Shown one piece after another: positions 39,926 to 47,920 of a DNA stretch of 64,000 bases; the first letter of the stretch is position 1; the number at the start of each line of letters is the position of its first letter. Made by a program: the position numbers and the translations under genes. Source of the DNA: Pseudomonas sp. JUb42 (lineage in GTDB: Bacteria > Pseudomonadota > Gammaproteobacteria > Pseudomonadales > Pseudomonadaceae); contig NZ_JANUFD010000002.1 of NCBI RefSeq assembly GCF_024807945.1, positions 62,001-126,000 of the forward strand, in the 5' to 3' direction. The notes under the pieces are model-generated. The model was not told the DNA's origin. It saw only the letters and a program-made list of their open reading frames with translations, and did no database searches.

Positions 39926-42178
39926 TCACGCCCGCGCGGTAATTTTCCACGCCCGGTGAATCTTGCTGTTGCGGGCAAAGTCCGGGTCGACGGTCTGGGC
40001 GGTGATTTCCTCGACGGCATAACGCTCGGCCAGGTTCTCCTCCAGCACGAACTTGCGGAAGTTGTTGGAGAAATACAGCACGCCACCCGGCGCCAGGCGC
40101 GCCATGGCCAGGTCGATGAGTTGCACCTGATCGCGCTGCACGTCGAACACCCCCTCCATACGCTTGGAGTTGGAGAACGTCGGCGGGTCGATGAAGATCA
40201 GATCGTACTCATCGCGACTGGCTTCCAGCCAGACCATGACGTCGCTCTGCTCAAGCCGGTTCTTGTCGGAGAAGCCGTTGAGCGACAGGTTGCGCCGTGC
40301 CCAGTCCAGGTACGTGCGCGACAGATCGACGCTGGTGGTGCTGCGGGCGCCGCCCTTGGCTGCGTGTACGCTGGCCGTGGCGGTATAGCAGTACAGGTTG
40401 AGGAAGCGCTTGCCCTCGGCCTCGCGCTGGATGCGCATGCGCATCGGCCGGTGATCGAGGAACAGGCCGGTGTCGAGGTAGTCGGTCAGGTTGACCAGCA
40501 GCTTGATACCGCCTTCGCCGACTTCCAGGAACTGGCCCTGGGCGCTCTGGCGCTCATACTGGCGGGTACCGCTCTGACGCTCACGACGCTTGATCACCAC
40601 CCGGCTCTTGTCGATGCCCAGTGCCTGGGGAATCGCTGCCAGGGCATCGAACAGACGGGCCGAGGCCTTTTCCGGATCGATGGACTTGGGCGCCGCGTAT
40701 TCCTGCACATGGACCCAGTCGTGATAGAGGTCGATGGCCAGGGAGTATTCCGGCATATCGGCGTCATAGACCCGATAGCAGTCGATGCCTTCGCGGCGTA
40801 CCCATTTGCCCATCTGCTTGAGATTCTTCTGCAGACGGTTGGCAAACATCTGCCCGCCTTCGCTCAGGCGTGGCTGTTCGATCACCGCCGGCACCGGCTT
40901 GATCGGGTTGCCGTTCTTGTTCAGCTTGCGCTCTTCAACCACTTCCTCGACCGGATTTTCCCGCTCGATCTGGCGCTGCTCGGGGGTACGACGCTCGCCG
41001 GTAACGAACTGATCCGGCTGGACCTTGATCAGCAACAGCTTGCACGGCAAGGCGCCGTTCCAGAAGGCATATTGCTTGTGGCTGCGAATACCCATGCGCT
41101 TGCCCAGGTCCGGGGCCCCGGTAAACACGGCGGCTTCCCAGTTCAGGCAGGCCTGACGCAGACGTTCGCCAAGGTTCTGGTAGAGGTACAGCAGGCTGGC
41201 CTCGTCGCCCAGGCGCTCGCCGTAGGGCGGGTTACAGATCACCAGGCCTTTCTGGTTCTGGTCCGGACGCGGTTCGAAGGTCGCGACTTCACCTTGATAA
41301 ACCTTGATCCAGTCGCTCAGGCCCGCACGTTCGATGTTGTTGCGGCCCGGCTGAATCAGTCGCGGGTCAGCTTCATAACCGCGAATCCACAGCGGCGGCT
41401 TGGCCAGACCGGCGGCTGCACGCTCCAGAGCCTCGTCGTGCAGCTTGCGCCACAGGGCCGGGACGTGACCCAGCCACTGGGTGAAGCCCCAGCGCTCGCG
41501 CTTGAGGTTGGGCGCGATGTCGGCGGCGATCATCGCGGCCTCGACCAGGAATGTACCGACACCGCACATCGGGTCGGCCAGGGCGCCGCCTTCAGCGGCA
41601 ATGCGCGGCCAGCCCGAACGTATCAGGATCGCGGCAGCGAGGTTTTCCTTGAGCGGCGCGGCGCCCTGCTGCAGGCGATAGCCACGCTGGTGCAGGCTGT
41701 GACCAGACAGGTCGAGGGACAGAATGGCTTCGCCACGGTCCAGGCGCAGGTGCACGCGCAGGTCCGGGTTGAGCTTGTCTACCGAGGGGCGCAGGCCGTC
41801 AGCGGTACGCAGTTTGTCGACGATGGCATCCTTGACCTTCAGGGCGCCGAAGTGGGTGTTGTCGATCCCCGAGCCATGGCCGCTGAACTCCACCGCCAGG
41901 CTGCCGTCGGCTTCCAGGTGATCCTGCCAGTCAATGTCGAGCACGCCGTCATACAGGTCATCGGCGTTTTTCATCGGAAAACGCTTGAGCACCAGCAACA
42001 CGCGGTTGGCCAGGCGCGACCACAGGCACAGGCGGTAGGCCGTCTCCATGCTGGCGCTGCCACGGATGGCCGAGGTGTGTTCGCGGGTCTCTTCAAGGCC
42101 CAGCGCAGTGGCTTCCTCGGCAAGCAGCCCTTCCAGGCCTTTGGGGCAAGTGAGGAAAAGTTCGTAACGGTCCGACAT
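39926..42178 (-). CDS. rlmL: Bifunctional 23S rRNA methyltransferase RlmKL
   Basis: A 750-residue fusion enzyme. The start is the ATG at 42178 (MSDRYELFLTCPKGLEGLLA), not the longer upstream frame. THUMP domain (about 45-155), RlmL methyltransferase with ADPMCGVGTFLVEA and ICNPPYGER (makes m2G2445), then RlmK with LYCYTATASVHAAKGG and FIDPPTFSNSKRM (makes m7G2069). The full E. coli-type length is present. Stands between the cyclase gene and rmf. Confidence 0.95.
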   Translation of the reverse strand: MSDRYELFLTCPKGLEGLLAEEATALGLEETREHTSAIRGSASMETAYRLCLWSRLANRVLLVLKRFPMKNADDLYDGVLDIDWQDHLEADGSLAVEFSGHGSGIDNTHFGALKVKDAIVDKLRTADGLRPSVDKLNPDLRVHLRLDRGEAILSLDLSGHSLHQRGYRLQQGAAPLKENLAAAILIRSGWPRIAAEGGALADPMCGVGTFLVEAAMIAADIAPNLKRERWGFTQWLGHVPALWRKLHDEALERAAAGLAKPPLWIRGYEADPRLIQPGRNNIERAGLSDWIKVYQGEVATFEPRPDQNQKGLVICNPPYGERLGDEASLLYLYQNLGERLRQACLNWEAAVFTGAPDLGKRMGIRSHKQYAFWNGALPCKLLLIKVQPDQFVTGERRTPEQRQIERENPVEEVVEERKLNKNGNPIKPVPAVIEQPRLSEGGQMFANRLQKNLKQMGKWVRREGIDCYRVYDADMPEYSLAIDLYHDWVHVQEYAAPKSIDPEKASARLFDALAAIPQALGIDKSRVVIKRRERQSGTRQYERQSAQGQFLEVGEGGIKLLVNLTDYLDTGLFLDHRPMRMRIQREAEGKRFLNLYCYTATASVHAAKGGARSTTSVDLSRTYLDWARRNLSLNGFSDKNRLEQSDVMVWLEASRDEYDLIFIDPPTFSNSKRMEGVFDVQRDQVQLIDLAMARLAPGGVLYFSNNFRKFVLEENLAERYAVEEITAQTVDPDFARNSKIHRAWKITARA

Positions 42179-42625
42179 GAGACTTCCAGGGCCTGAGCCA
42201 TAAGCGGCGGGCAACGCATTGCCAGCCAGATTTAAACAGGCGTCTTTCTTGGAGAACGCCTGCGTGGCACAGAGTTTGTGCCGGTCCGCCGCACCAACGG
42301 TAGTGTCAGTGCGACAGTAAACATAAGCGACCGTAACGGCCACGCAACAGGTTGACAGCAAAAACAGCTATTGGGCCTGACAACCGCGGCGACAAAAAGT
42401 CACATCATGACCCTTCGTCGAATAACCCCTGACTGCATACGGCCATCACCCGCAGTTGAGAAACACTCTCAGACTTCTCTGAAAGCCTTGATACAGGGGG
42501 GCTGCGCAAATTCTCAGTTTTGAAACATATCTGTGCTTATCGCCCAAGCGCTCCAAATATGACTTGCTTATGAAAAAACGGTCATTCACAGCGCCCCATG
42601 CATTGGTTAGAAATCACCACAGGTT

Positions 42626-42715
42626 GTCACTGCAACGGTGACGACATCCAGGCCCGCGACGCCGGCAGCGGGCACCAACGGCAGAAATATTCTGCCCGAC
42701 CTCGAGCAAGAGGTC
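42626..42715 (+). promoter_or_regulatory. Structured rmf leader with four consecutive hairpins
   Basis: GTCAC/GTGAC (42626-42642), GCCCGC/GCGGGC (42652-42673), GGCAGAA-ATA-TTCTGCC (42680-42696) and GACCTC/GAGGTC with a six-base loop (42698-42715) follow one another within 90 bases, ending 38 bases before the rmf ATG. The rest of the 575-base gap (42179-42625) shows no gene. Such a structured untranslated leader may set rmf mRNA stability. Confidence 0.55.
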
Positions 42716-42753
42716 TCAGGGACATAACAGTCAACAAACGAGGGCAACACCCT

Positions 42754-42969
42754 ATGAGAAGACTTAAGCGTGATCCGTTGGAAAGAGCATTTTTACGCGG
42801 ATATCAATTTGGCGTTCATGGTAAATCCCGTGAGCTTTGCCCTTTTACTCTACCGTCGGTACGCCAAGCCTGGATCAATGGCTGGCGAGAAGGACGTGGC
42901 GACAACTGGGACGGTATGACTGGCACTGCGGGCATCCACAGACTCAACGAACTTCACGCGGTCGGCTAA
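42754..42969 (+). CDS. rmf: Ribosome modulation factor
   Basis: A 71-residue basic protein: MRRLKRDPLERAFLRGYQFG, CPFTLPSVRQAWINGWREGR and a short C-terminal tail. It is longer than E. coli RMF (55 residues) by a C-terminal extension typical of Pseudomonas. It dimerises 70S ribosomes into hibernating 100S particles in stationary phase. The ATG at 42754 follows ACGAGGGCAAC. A terminator follows at 43058. Confidence 0.95.
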   Translation: MRRLKRDPLERAFLRGYQFGVHGKSRELCPFTLPSVRQAWINGWREGRGDNWDGMTGTAGIHRLNELHAVG

Positions 42970-43057
42970 GGTAGCTGGACTCATCGACTGACAATCAAAC
43001 TTTGCATCTTTACTGAAAACCATGCACGTCCCATCCGGACGGCGGGCTGCGGCCCAG

Positions 43058-43082
43058 GGGCTCCTTTATGGAGCCCTTTTTT
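43058..43082 (+). terminator. Terminator of rmf
   Basis: GGGCTCC (43058-43064), loop TTTAT, GGAGCCC (43070-43076), then six T. Confidence 0.92.
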
Positions 43083-43117
43083 ATGGGCTCAACGATAAAT
43101 CGTCCTGCACCATTTTC

Positions 43118-43208
43118 GTGGGAGCGAGGCTTGCCCGCGAAGAGGTCGGTACATCCGATACATATCTATAAACCAACACATAGCCTTCGCAGGCAAGCCT
43201 GGCTCCCA
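43118..43208. repeat. REP-type inverted repeat
   Basis: GTGGGAGCGAGGCTTGCCCG at the left end faces CGCAGGCAAGCCTGGCTCCC at the right. A Pseudomonas intergenic repeat between the ends of rmf and pyrD. Confidence 0.8.
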
Positions 43209-43218
43209 CAGTCTGCGA

Positions 43219-44244
43219 TCAGCCGCGCGGCATCGCCGCAATCGCATCCACCGATTCACGAATCAGCGCCGGGCCCTTGTAGATGAAACCAGAGTAGATC
43301 TGCACCAGGCTCGCCCCGGCCGCAATCTTCTCGGCGGCGTGGCGGCCTTCGGTGATGCCGCCAGCAGCGATGATCGGCAGACGACCGGCCAGCTCACCAG
43401 CCAGCACGCGGACCGTATTGGTGCTCTTCTCCCGCACCGGCGCACCCGACAGGCCACCGGCCTCGTCGGCATGGGGCAGACCTTCGACGCCCTGACGGCT
43501 CAGGGTGGTGTTGGTGGCAATGACTGCGTCCATCCCGGTTTCAATCAGGGCGACCGCGACCAGCGCGGTTTCTTCGTCGGTCATGTCCGGGGCGATCTTG
43601 ATGGCCAGGGGCACGCGGCGGCCATGTTGCAGGGTCAGGGCCTGCTGACGCACGCTCAAGGCTTCGAGCAGTTGCTTGAGCGAGTCACCGAATTGCAGGC
43701 TGCGCAGGCCCGGGGTGTTGGGCGAACTGACGTTGACCGTGACATAGCTGGCGTGGGCGTAAACCTTGTCCAGGCAGATCAGGTAGTCGTCGACGGCGCG
43801 CTCGACCGGGGTATCGAAGTTCTTGCCGATATTGATCCCCAGGATGCCCTTGTAGCTGGCGGCCTTGACCCGATTGACCAGATTGTCCACGCCCAGGTTG
43901 TTGAAGCCCATGCGGTTGATGATGGCTTCGGCATGGGGCAGGCGGAAAATCCGTGGTTTCGGATTGCCCGGCTGCGGACGCGGCGTCACGGTGCCGATCT
44001 CGACAAAGCCGAAACCCAGCTGGGCAAAACCGTCGATGGCCGCGCCGTTCTTGTCCAGGCCCGCCGCCAGCCCCACCGGATTGGGGAACGCCAGGCCCAT
44101 GACCGTCACCGGCAGACGCGCAGGCGCCTTGCTCAGCAGGCCATTGAGGCCCAGGCGGCCACCGGCGCCGATCAGGTCCAGGGACAGATCGTGGGAGGTC
44201 TCGGGGGAGAGTTTGAACAGTAACTGGCGGGCCAGGTTATACAT
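43219..44244 (-). CDS. pyrD: Dihydroorotate dehydrogenase (quinone)
   Basis: A 341-residue class 2 enzyme. The N-terminal membrane-associating helix ([20 protein letters not shown]) marks the quinone-linked type. FMN-binding and active-site segments: [29 protein letters not shown] and [14 protein letters not shown] with catalytic Ser. It oxidises dihydroorotate in pyrimidine synthesis. Divergent from the nitrate transporter unit. Confidence 0.97.
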   Translation of the reverse strand: MYNLARQLLFKLSPETSHDLSLDLIGAGGRLGLNGLLSKAPARLPVTVMGLAFPNPVGLAAGLDKNGAAIDGFAQLGFGFVEIGTVTPRPQPGNPKPRIFRLPHAEAIINRMGFNNLGVDNLVNRVKAASYKGILGINIGKNFDTPVERAVDDYLICLDKVYAHASYVTVNVSSPNTPGLRSLQFGDSLKQLLEALSVRQQALTLQHGRRVPLAIKIAPDMTDEETALVAVALIETGMDAVIATNTTLSRQGVEGLPHADEAGGLSGAPVREKSTNTVRVLAGELAGRLPIIAAGGITEGRHAAEKIAAGASLVQIYSGFIYKGPALIRESVDAIAAMPRG

Positions 44245-44437
44245 GGGCGGGCGCGGCTCGAGGAGGCTGGAGACAGGGCGGGGATTATAGACAGTTCAAA
44301 GGGTGCGCGCGACCGCGTTTGCGCAGTGATCACTCTTGAAGCACCCGCCCCTTGCGCGCACCAAAGCAGAACCGCTGCAGGCACCCTGCAATACTCGCGC
44401 TCCCCGCCAACCCGCTCAGGCTGGCGTTTGCCAGGTT

Positions 44438-44453
44438 TGGCCCGGCTTTTGCT
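44438..44453 (+). promoter_or_regulatory. Sigma-54 promoter of the nitrate transporter unit
   Basis: TGGCCCG-GCTT-TTGCT places GG at 44439-44440 and GC at 44451-44452 with exactly 10 bases between, as needed for RpoN. The transcript would start near 44464, just before the first ANTAR-type hairpin. An NtrC-type activator is expected upstream but no site was assigned. Confidence 0.7.
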
Positions 44454-44467
44454 AAAGCCATTATACA

Positions 44468-44557
44468 GGCAGCCAACGGCGGTTGCCCCACTGAATACGA
44501 CAAAGACGTCGCCTACCCCTTCGCTGAACAGCGAATCGGGTTGCGACGTTTTTTTTC
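44468..44557 (+). promoter_or_regulatory. ANTAR-type antitermination leader of nasA
   Basis: Hairpin P1: GGCAGCC (44468-44474), hexaloop AACGGC, GGTTGCC (44481-44487; one G-U pair). Hairpin P2: CGAC (44498-44501), hexaloop AAAGAC, GTCG (44508-44511). Both loops have A at position 1 and G at position 4, the ANTAR signature. P2 overlaps the 5' arm of an intrinsic terminator (ACGTCGC 44506-44512 with GCGACGT 44543-44549, then T to 44556), so P2 and terminator exclude each other. NasT binding would favour P2 and let transcription continue to nasA. Confidence 0.85.
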
Positions 44558-44666
44558 GTCTTGGCTCCGCGGTCTGGAGCCGGTGGAGCCGCCGTGTGTG
44601 CGCTCCACCTCTTATCCGTCGCGGTCCTCGGCCCGACAGGTTCCCCTTTTGCAGATGAGGTGTTCG

Positions 44667-45878
44667 ATGAGTACAAGTTTCTGGAAGGCCGGTCACAAAC
44701 CCACCCTGTTTGCCGCTTTTTTGTATTTCGACCTGAGCTTCATGGTCTGGTATCTGCTCGGCCCCCTAGCGGTGCAGATTGCCGCTGACCTGCACTTGAG
44801 CACCCAGGAGCGCGGGCTGATGGTCGCCACACCGATCCTGGCCGGGGCCGTATTGCGCTTTCTGATGGGGATGCTGGCCGATCAACTGTCACCGAAGACC
44901 GCCGGTATCATTGGCCAGGTCATCGTCATCGTCGCCCTGCTCGGCGCCTGGCAACTGGGTATTCACAGCTACAGCCAGGCCCTGCTGCTCGGTGTGTGCC
45001 TGGGCATGGCCGGTGCGTCCTTCGCCGTCGCCCTGCCCCTGGCCTCGCAGTGGTATCCGCCAGAGCATCAAGGCAAAGCCATGGGCATCGCCGGGGCCGG
45101 TAACTCCGGGACAGTATTTGCTGCTCTGATCGCGCCGGTACTGGCCGCAGCGTTCGGCTGGACCAACGTCTTCGGCTTTGCCCTGATCCCGTTGATCCTG
45201 ACCCTGATCGCCTTCTCGCTGATGGCACGCAACGCTCCGGAACGCAGTAAGCCGAAATCCCGCGCCGACTACCTCAAGGCCCTGGGCGACCGTGACAGCT
45301 GGTGGTTCATGTTCTTCTACAGTGTGACCTTTGGCGGCTTCATCGGCCTGGCCAGCGCCCTGCCCGGTTACTTCAACGACCAGTACGGCCTGAGCCCGGT
45401 AACCGCCGGTTACTACACCGCCGCCTGCGTCTTCGGTGGCAGCCTGATGCGTCCGTTGGGCGGCGCGCTGGCGGATCGTTTCGGCGGTATTCGCACCCTG
45501 TCGTTCATGTATACCGTAGCGGCCATCTGCATTGCTGCCGTGGGCTTCCATATCCCCAGCTCCTGGGTGGCGCTGGCACTGTTCGTTTCGGCGATGCTCG
45601 GCCTCGGTGCCGGTAATGGCGCGGTATTCCAACTGGTGCCACAACGCTTTCGTAAGGAAATCGGCGTAATGACCGGCCTGATCGGCATGGCTGGCGGCAT
45701 TGGCGGCTTCCTGCTCGCTGCGGGTCTGGGCGCGATCAAGCAGAACACCGGTGACTACCAACTGGGCCTGTGGCTGTTCGCTCTGCTCGGAGTATTGGCC
45801 TGGTTCGGCCTGCTCAACGTCAAGCGTCGCTGGAGAACCACCTGGGGTTCGGCTGCCGTCACCGCAGCGCGGGTCTGA
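44667..45878 (+). CDS. nasA: Nitrate/nitrite transporter, MFS NarK family
   Basis: A 403-residue protein with 12 predicted TM segments. The ATG at 44667 (MSTSFWKAGHKPTLFAAFLY) follows GATGAGGTG. NarK-family glycine-rich motifs are present: GICLGMAG-type GVCLGMAGASFAVALPLAS and AGAGNSGTVFAAL in the first half, LGLGAGNGAVFQLVP in the second. It imports nitrate for assimilation. Its stop overlaps the start of the phosphatase-kinase gene (TGATG). Confidence 0.93.
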   Translation: MSTSFWKAGHKPTLFAAFLYFDLSFMVWYLLGPLAVQIAADLHLSTQERGLMVATPILAGAVLRFLMGMLADQLSPKTAGIIGQVIVIVALLGAWQLGIHSYSQALLLGVCLGMAGASFAVALPLASQWYPPEHQGKAMGIAGAGNSGTVFAALIAPVLAAAFGWTNVFGFALIPLILTLIAFSLMARNAPERSKPKSRADYLKALGDRDSWWFMFFYSVTFGGFIGLASALPGYFNDQYGLSPVTAGYYTAACVFGGSLMRPLGGALADRFGGIRTLSFMYTVAAICIAAVGFHIPSSWVALALFVSAMLGLGAGNGAVFQLVPQRFRKEIGVMTGLIGMAGGIGGFLLAAGLGAIKQNTGDYQLGLWLFALLGVLAWFGLLNVKRRWRTTWGSAAVTAARV

Positions 45879-47536
45879 TGGGCCTGCAACTGCGGGTTGC
45901 CCAGTTCAGCGCCAGCGGTCCGCGGGCGGAGAATCAGGACGCTGTGCGCCTGGTCACCCCGGCCCCGGCCCTGGCCGCCAGCAAAGGTTATCTGTTCGCC
46001 CTGGCCGACGGCGTCAGCCAATGCCAGGACGGCAGGCTGGCGGCCCAGTCAACCTTGCAGGCCCTGGCGCTGGACTACTATTCGACCCCGGAAACCTGGG
46101 GTATCACCCAGGCGCTGGACCGTCTGTTACTGGCGCAGAACCGTTGGCTGCTGGCCAACGGCCTGCTCACCACCCTCAGCGCTCTTGTCCTGCGTGGCCG
46201 ACGCTTTACCCTCGCCCACGTCGGCGACTGCCGGGCCTATCGCTGGCAGACCGGGCACTTGCAGCGTTTGAGCGAAGACCATGTCTGGGAACAACCGGAC
46301 ATGCAGCATGTGCTCAAACGCGCTCTGGGCCTGGATCAGCATGTGGTCATGGACTACCTGGACGGCGAGCTGCAGGCTGGCGAGCGACTGTTGCTGCTCA
46401 GTGACGGCGTCTGGGCGACCCTCGCCGACAGCCATATTCGCGCCATTCTCGACGAACAGACGGACCTGGATAGTGCCGTGCAGACCTTGGTCAGCGCGGC
46501 GCACCGGGCCGGTAGTCAAGACAATGCCAGCGCGCTGCTGGTGCAGATCGACGCCTTGGGTCAGGACGATCTCGGCGACACCCTGCGCCAGTTGCAGCAA
46601 TGGCCCCTGCCACCACGGCTGAAACCCGGTCAGCGCTTCGAGGGCTGGCAGGTGACCCGCCTGCTCAACGAGTCGCGTCAATCCCTGCTCTACCGGGTGC
46701 AGGACGACCAGGGCCAACCCTGGCTGCTCAAGACCTTGCCCGACAGCCGCCATCAGGACAGCGAAGCCGGCCCCGCCCTGCTGCTTGAGGAGTGGTTTCT
46801 GCGCCGGGTCGCCGGCCGGTGGTTCCCGGAGATTCACCCCGCCCCGGAGCGCCAGCATCTGTATTACCTGATGCGCGAATATCCCGGCCGCACCCTGGCG
46901 CAATTGTTCGAAGGCAGCGGACCGCTGCCGGTGCCGCAATGGCGGGATCTGGCCAATCGCCTGCTGCGCGCCGTTGGCCTGCTGCATCGACGCAATATCA
47001 TTCATCGCGATATCAAGCCGGACAACCTGCTGCTCAGCGATGACGGCGAACTGCGCCTGCTGGATTTCGGCCTGGCCTTCTGCCCCGGCCTGTCGGTCAT
47101 GGCACTTGGTGAATTGCCCGGCACCCCGAGTTTCATTGCCCCGGAGGCCTTCAAGGGCGCGCCACCCGATCCGCAACAGGATCTGTATGCCGTCGGCGTC
47201 ACCCTGTATTACCTGCTGACCGGACACTATCCCTACGGCGAGATCGAGGCCTTTCAGCAGCGTCGTTTCGCCAGCCCGGTCCCGGCCAGTCGCTATCGCC
47301 CGGATCTGCCCGATGGCCTGGAACAGAACCTGATGCAGGGCCTGGCGGTGGATCCGCAACAGCGCTTTGAAACCGCCGAACAATGGCTGCTGCAATTGGA
47401 ACAGGCCGAACACCAACCCCTTGCCCCTCGTCGCCAACCGTTGCTGGAGCGGGAACCGTTGAAAGTCTGGCGCACCCTGGCACTGGTCTCGCTGTCGATC
47501 AACATGATCCTGATGGTGTGGTTGCTCAAGGGCTGA
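45878..47536 (+). CDS. PP2C phosphatase - Ser/Thr kinase fusion protein
   Basis: A 552-residue fusion starting at ATG 45878 (MGLQLRVAQFSASGPRAENQ). PP2C domain to about residue 230: AENQDAV, FALADGVS, VGDCRAY and LLLLSDGVW. Kinase from about 255: GGQ-type ATP loop region, HRDIKPDNLLL (catalytic), LLDFGLA (DFG) and TPSFIAPEA. A C-terminal TM helix (ALVSLSINMILMVWLL) anchors it. The same gene follows nasA in P. aeruginosa (PA1782). Translationally coupled to nasA, so it probably tunes nitrate uptake or its enzymes. Confidence 0.93.
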   Translation: MGLQLRVAQFSASGPRAENQDAVRLVTPAPALAASKGYLFALADGVSQCQDGRLAAQSTLQALALDYYSTPETWGITQALDRLLLAQNRWLLANGLLTTLSALVLRGRRFTLAHVGDCRAYRWQTGHLQRLSEDHVWEQPDMQHVLKRALGLDQHVVMDYLDGELQAGERLLLLSDGVWATLADSHIRAILDEQTDLDSAVQTLVSAAHRAGSQDNASALLVQIDALGQDDLGDTLRQLQQWPLPPRLKPGQRFEGWQVTRLLNESRQSLLYRVQDDQGQPWLLKTLPDSRHQDSEAGPALLLEEWFLRRVAGRWFPEIHPAPERQHLYYLMREYPGRTLAQLFEGSGPLPVPQWRDLANRLLRAVGLLHRRNIIHRDIKPDNLLLSDDGELRLLDFGLAFCPGLSVMALGELPGTPSFIAPEAFKGAPPDPQQDLYAVGVTLYYLLTGHYPYGEIEAFQQRRFASPVPASRYRPDLPDGLEQNLMQGLAVDPQQRFETAEQWLLQLEQAEHQPLAPRRQPLLEREPLKVWRTLALVSLSINMILMVWLLKG

Positions 47537-47604
47537 GGATTGCGCCAATCCGGTGCAAAAAGCCTCGCAATGGTGCAAGCAATGTCTAACAACGCGATTT
47601 TAAT

Positions 47605-47692
47605 GTGGGATCGGCTTCAACCGGGAAGGGACTTTAAGATAAGGGAAATCTGGCGGCTGCATTGGCCCCTTCCCGGCTAAAGCCGGTCCCAC
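47605..47692. repeat. REP-type inverted repeat
   Basis: GTGGGATCGGCTTCAACCGG (left) faces CCCGGCTAAAGCCGGTCCCA (right) with a few mismatches. Same family as the perfect repeat at 54458-54547. It separates the two nitrate transcription units. Confidence 0.8.
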
Positions 47693-47751
47693 AACGTTGC
47701 ACCCTGACACAGCACCTGCGCCCGCCCCCTCAAACGCAACCAATAGACACT

Positions 47752-47767
47752 TGGCACAACCGCTGCA
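47752..47767 (+). promoter_or_regulatory. Sigma-54 promoter of the nitrate reductase operon
   Basis: TGGCACA-ACCGC-TGCA has GG at 47753-47754 and GC at 47765-47766, exactly 10 bases apart, close to the RpoN consensus TGGCACG-N4-TTGCA. Transcription should start near 47778, before the hexaloop hairpins. Confidence 0.75.
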
Positions 47768-47796
47768 TAGCCAACTGCAGAGAACTACATCGCGCT

Positions 47797-47882
47797 CGCT
47801 TTCAACGAAGAAAGCGGCGCCTCCCGAGATAACGGGACAGGACAAAGGCGTCCTGCCAGGCAACTGGCAGGACGCCTTTTTT
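47797..47882 (+). promoter_or_regulatory. ANTAR-type antitermination leader of the nitrate reductase operon
   Basis: P1: CGCTTTC (47797-47803), hexaloop AACGAA, GAAAGCG (47810-47816). P2: CAGGAC (47838-47843), hexaloop AAAGGC, GTCCTG (47850-47855). Both loops have A1 and G4. P2 overlaps the 5' arm of a strong terminator (GGCGTCCTGCCAG 47847-47859 with CTGGCAGGACGCC 47864-47876, then six T). The layout is the same as in the nasA leader. The ATG of the operon is 38 bases further on. Confidence 0.88.
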
Positions 47883-47920
47883 GTTTGCGCGGAATTTGTC
47901 GAGCAGGCCCGGAGAGACCC

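Noticed and set aside
39719..42196. Very long open frame (about 825 codons) on the plus strand opposite rlmL
   Set aside because: It mirrors the rlmL coding sequence; high GC at third positions keeps the antisense frame open. No ribosome-binding site, and the composition (Val/Gln/His-rich) is unlike a real protein.
43339..44223. Open frame opposite pyrD
   Set aside because: Antisense shadow of a fully conserved enzyme gene.
44444..44459. Hairpin GGCTTT-TGCT-AAAGCC as an ANTAR hairpin
   Set aside because: It overlaps the -12 part of the sigma-54 promoter, so it would not be in the RNA, and the loop lacks A1/G4.
46127..47578. Open frame of about 480 codons opposite the kinase-phosphatase gene
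   Set aside because: Antisense shadow; Gln/Ala-rich composition and no start site.
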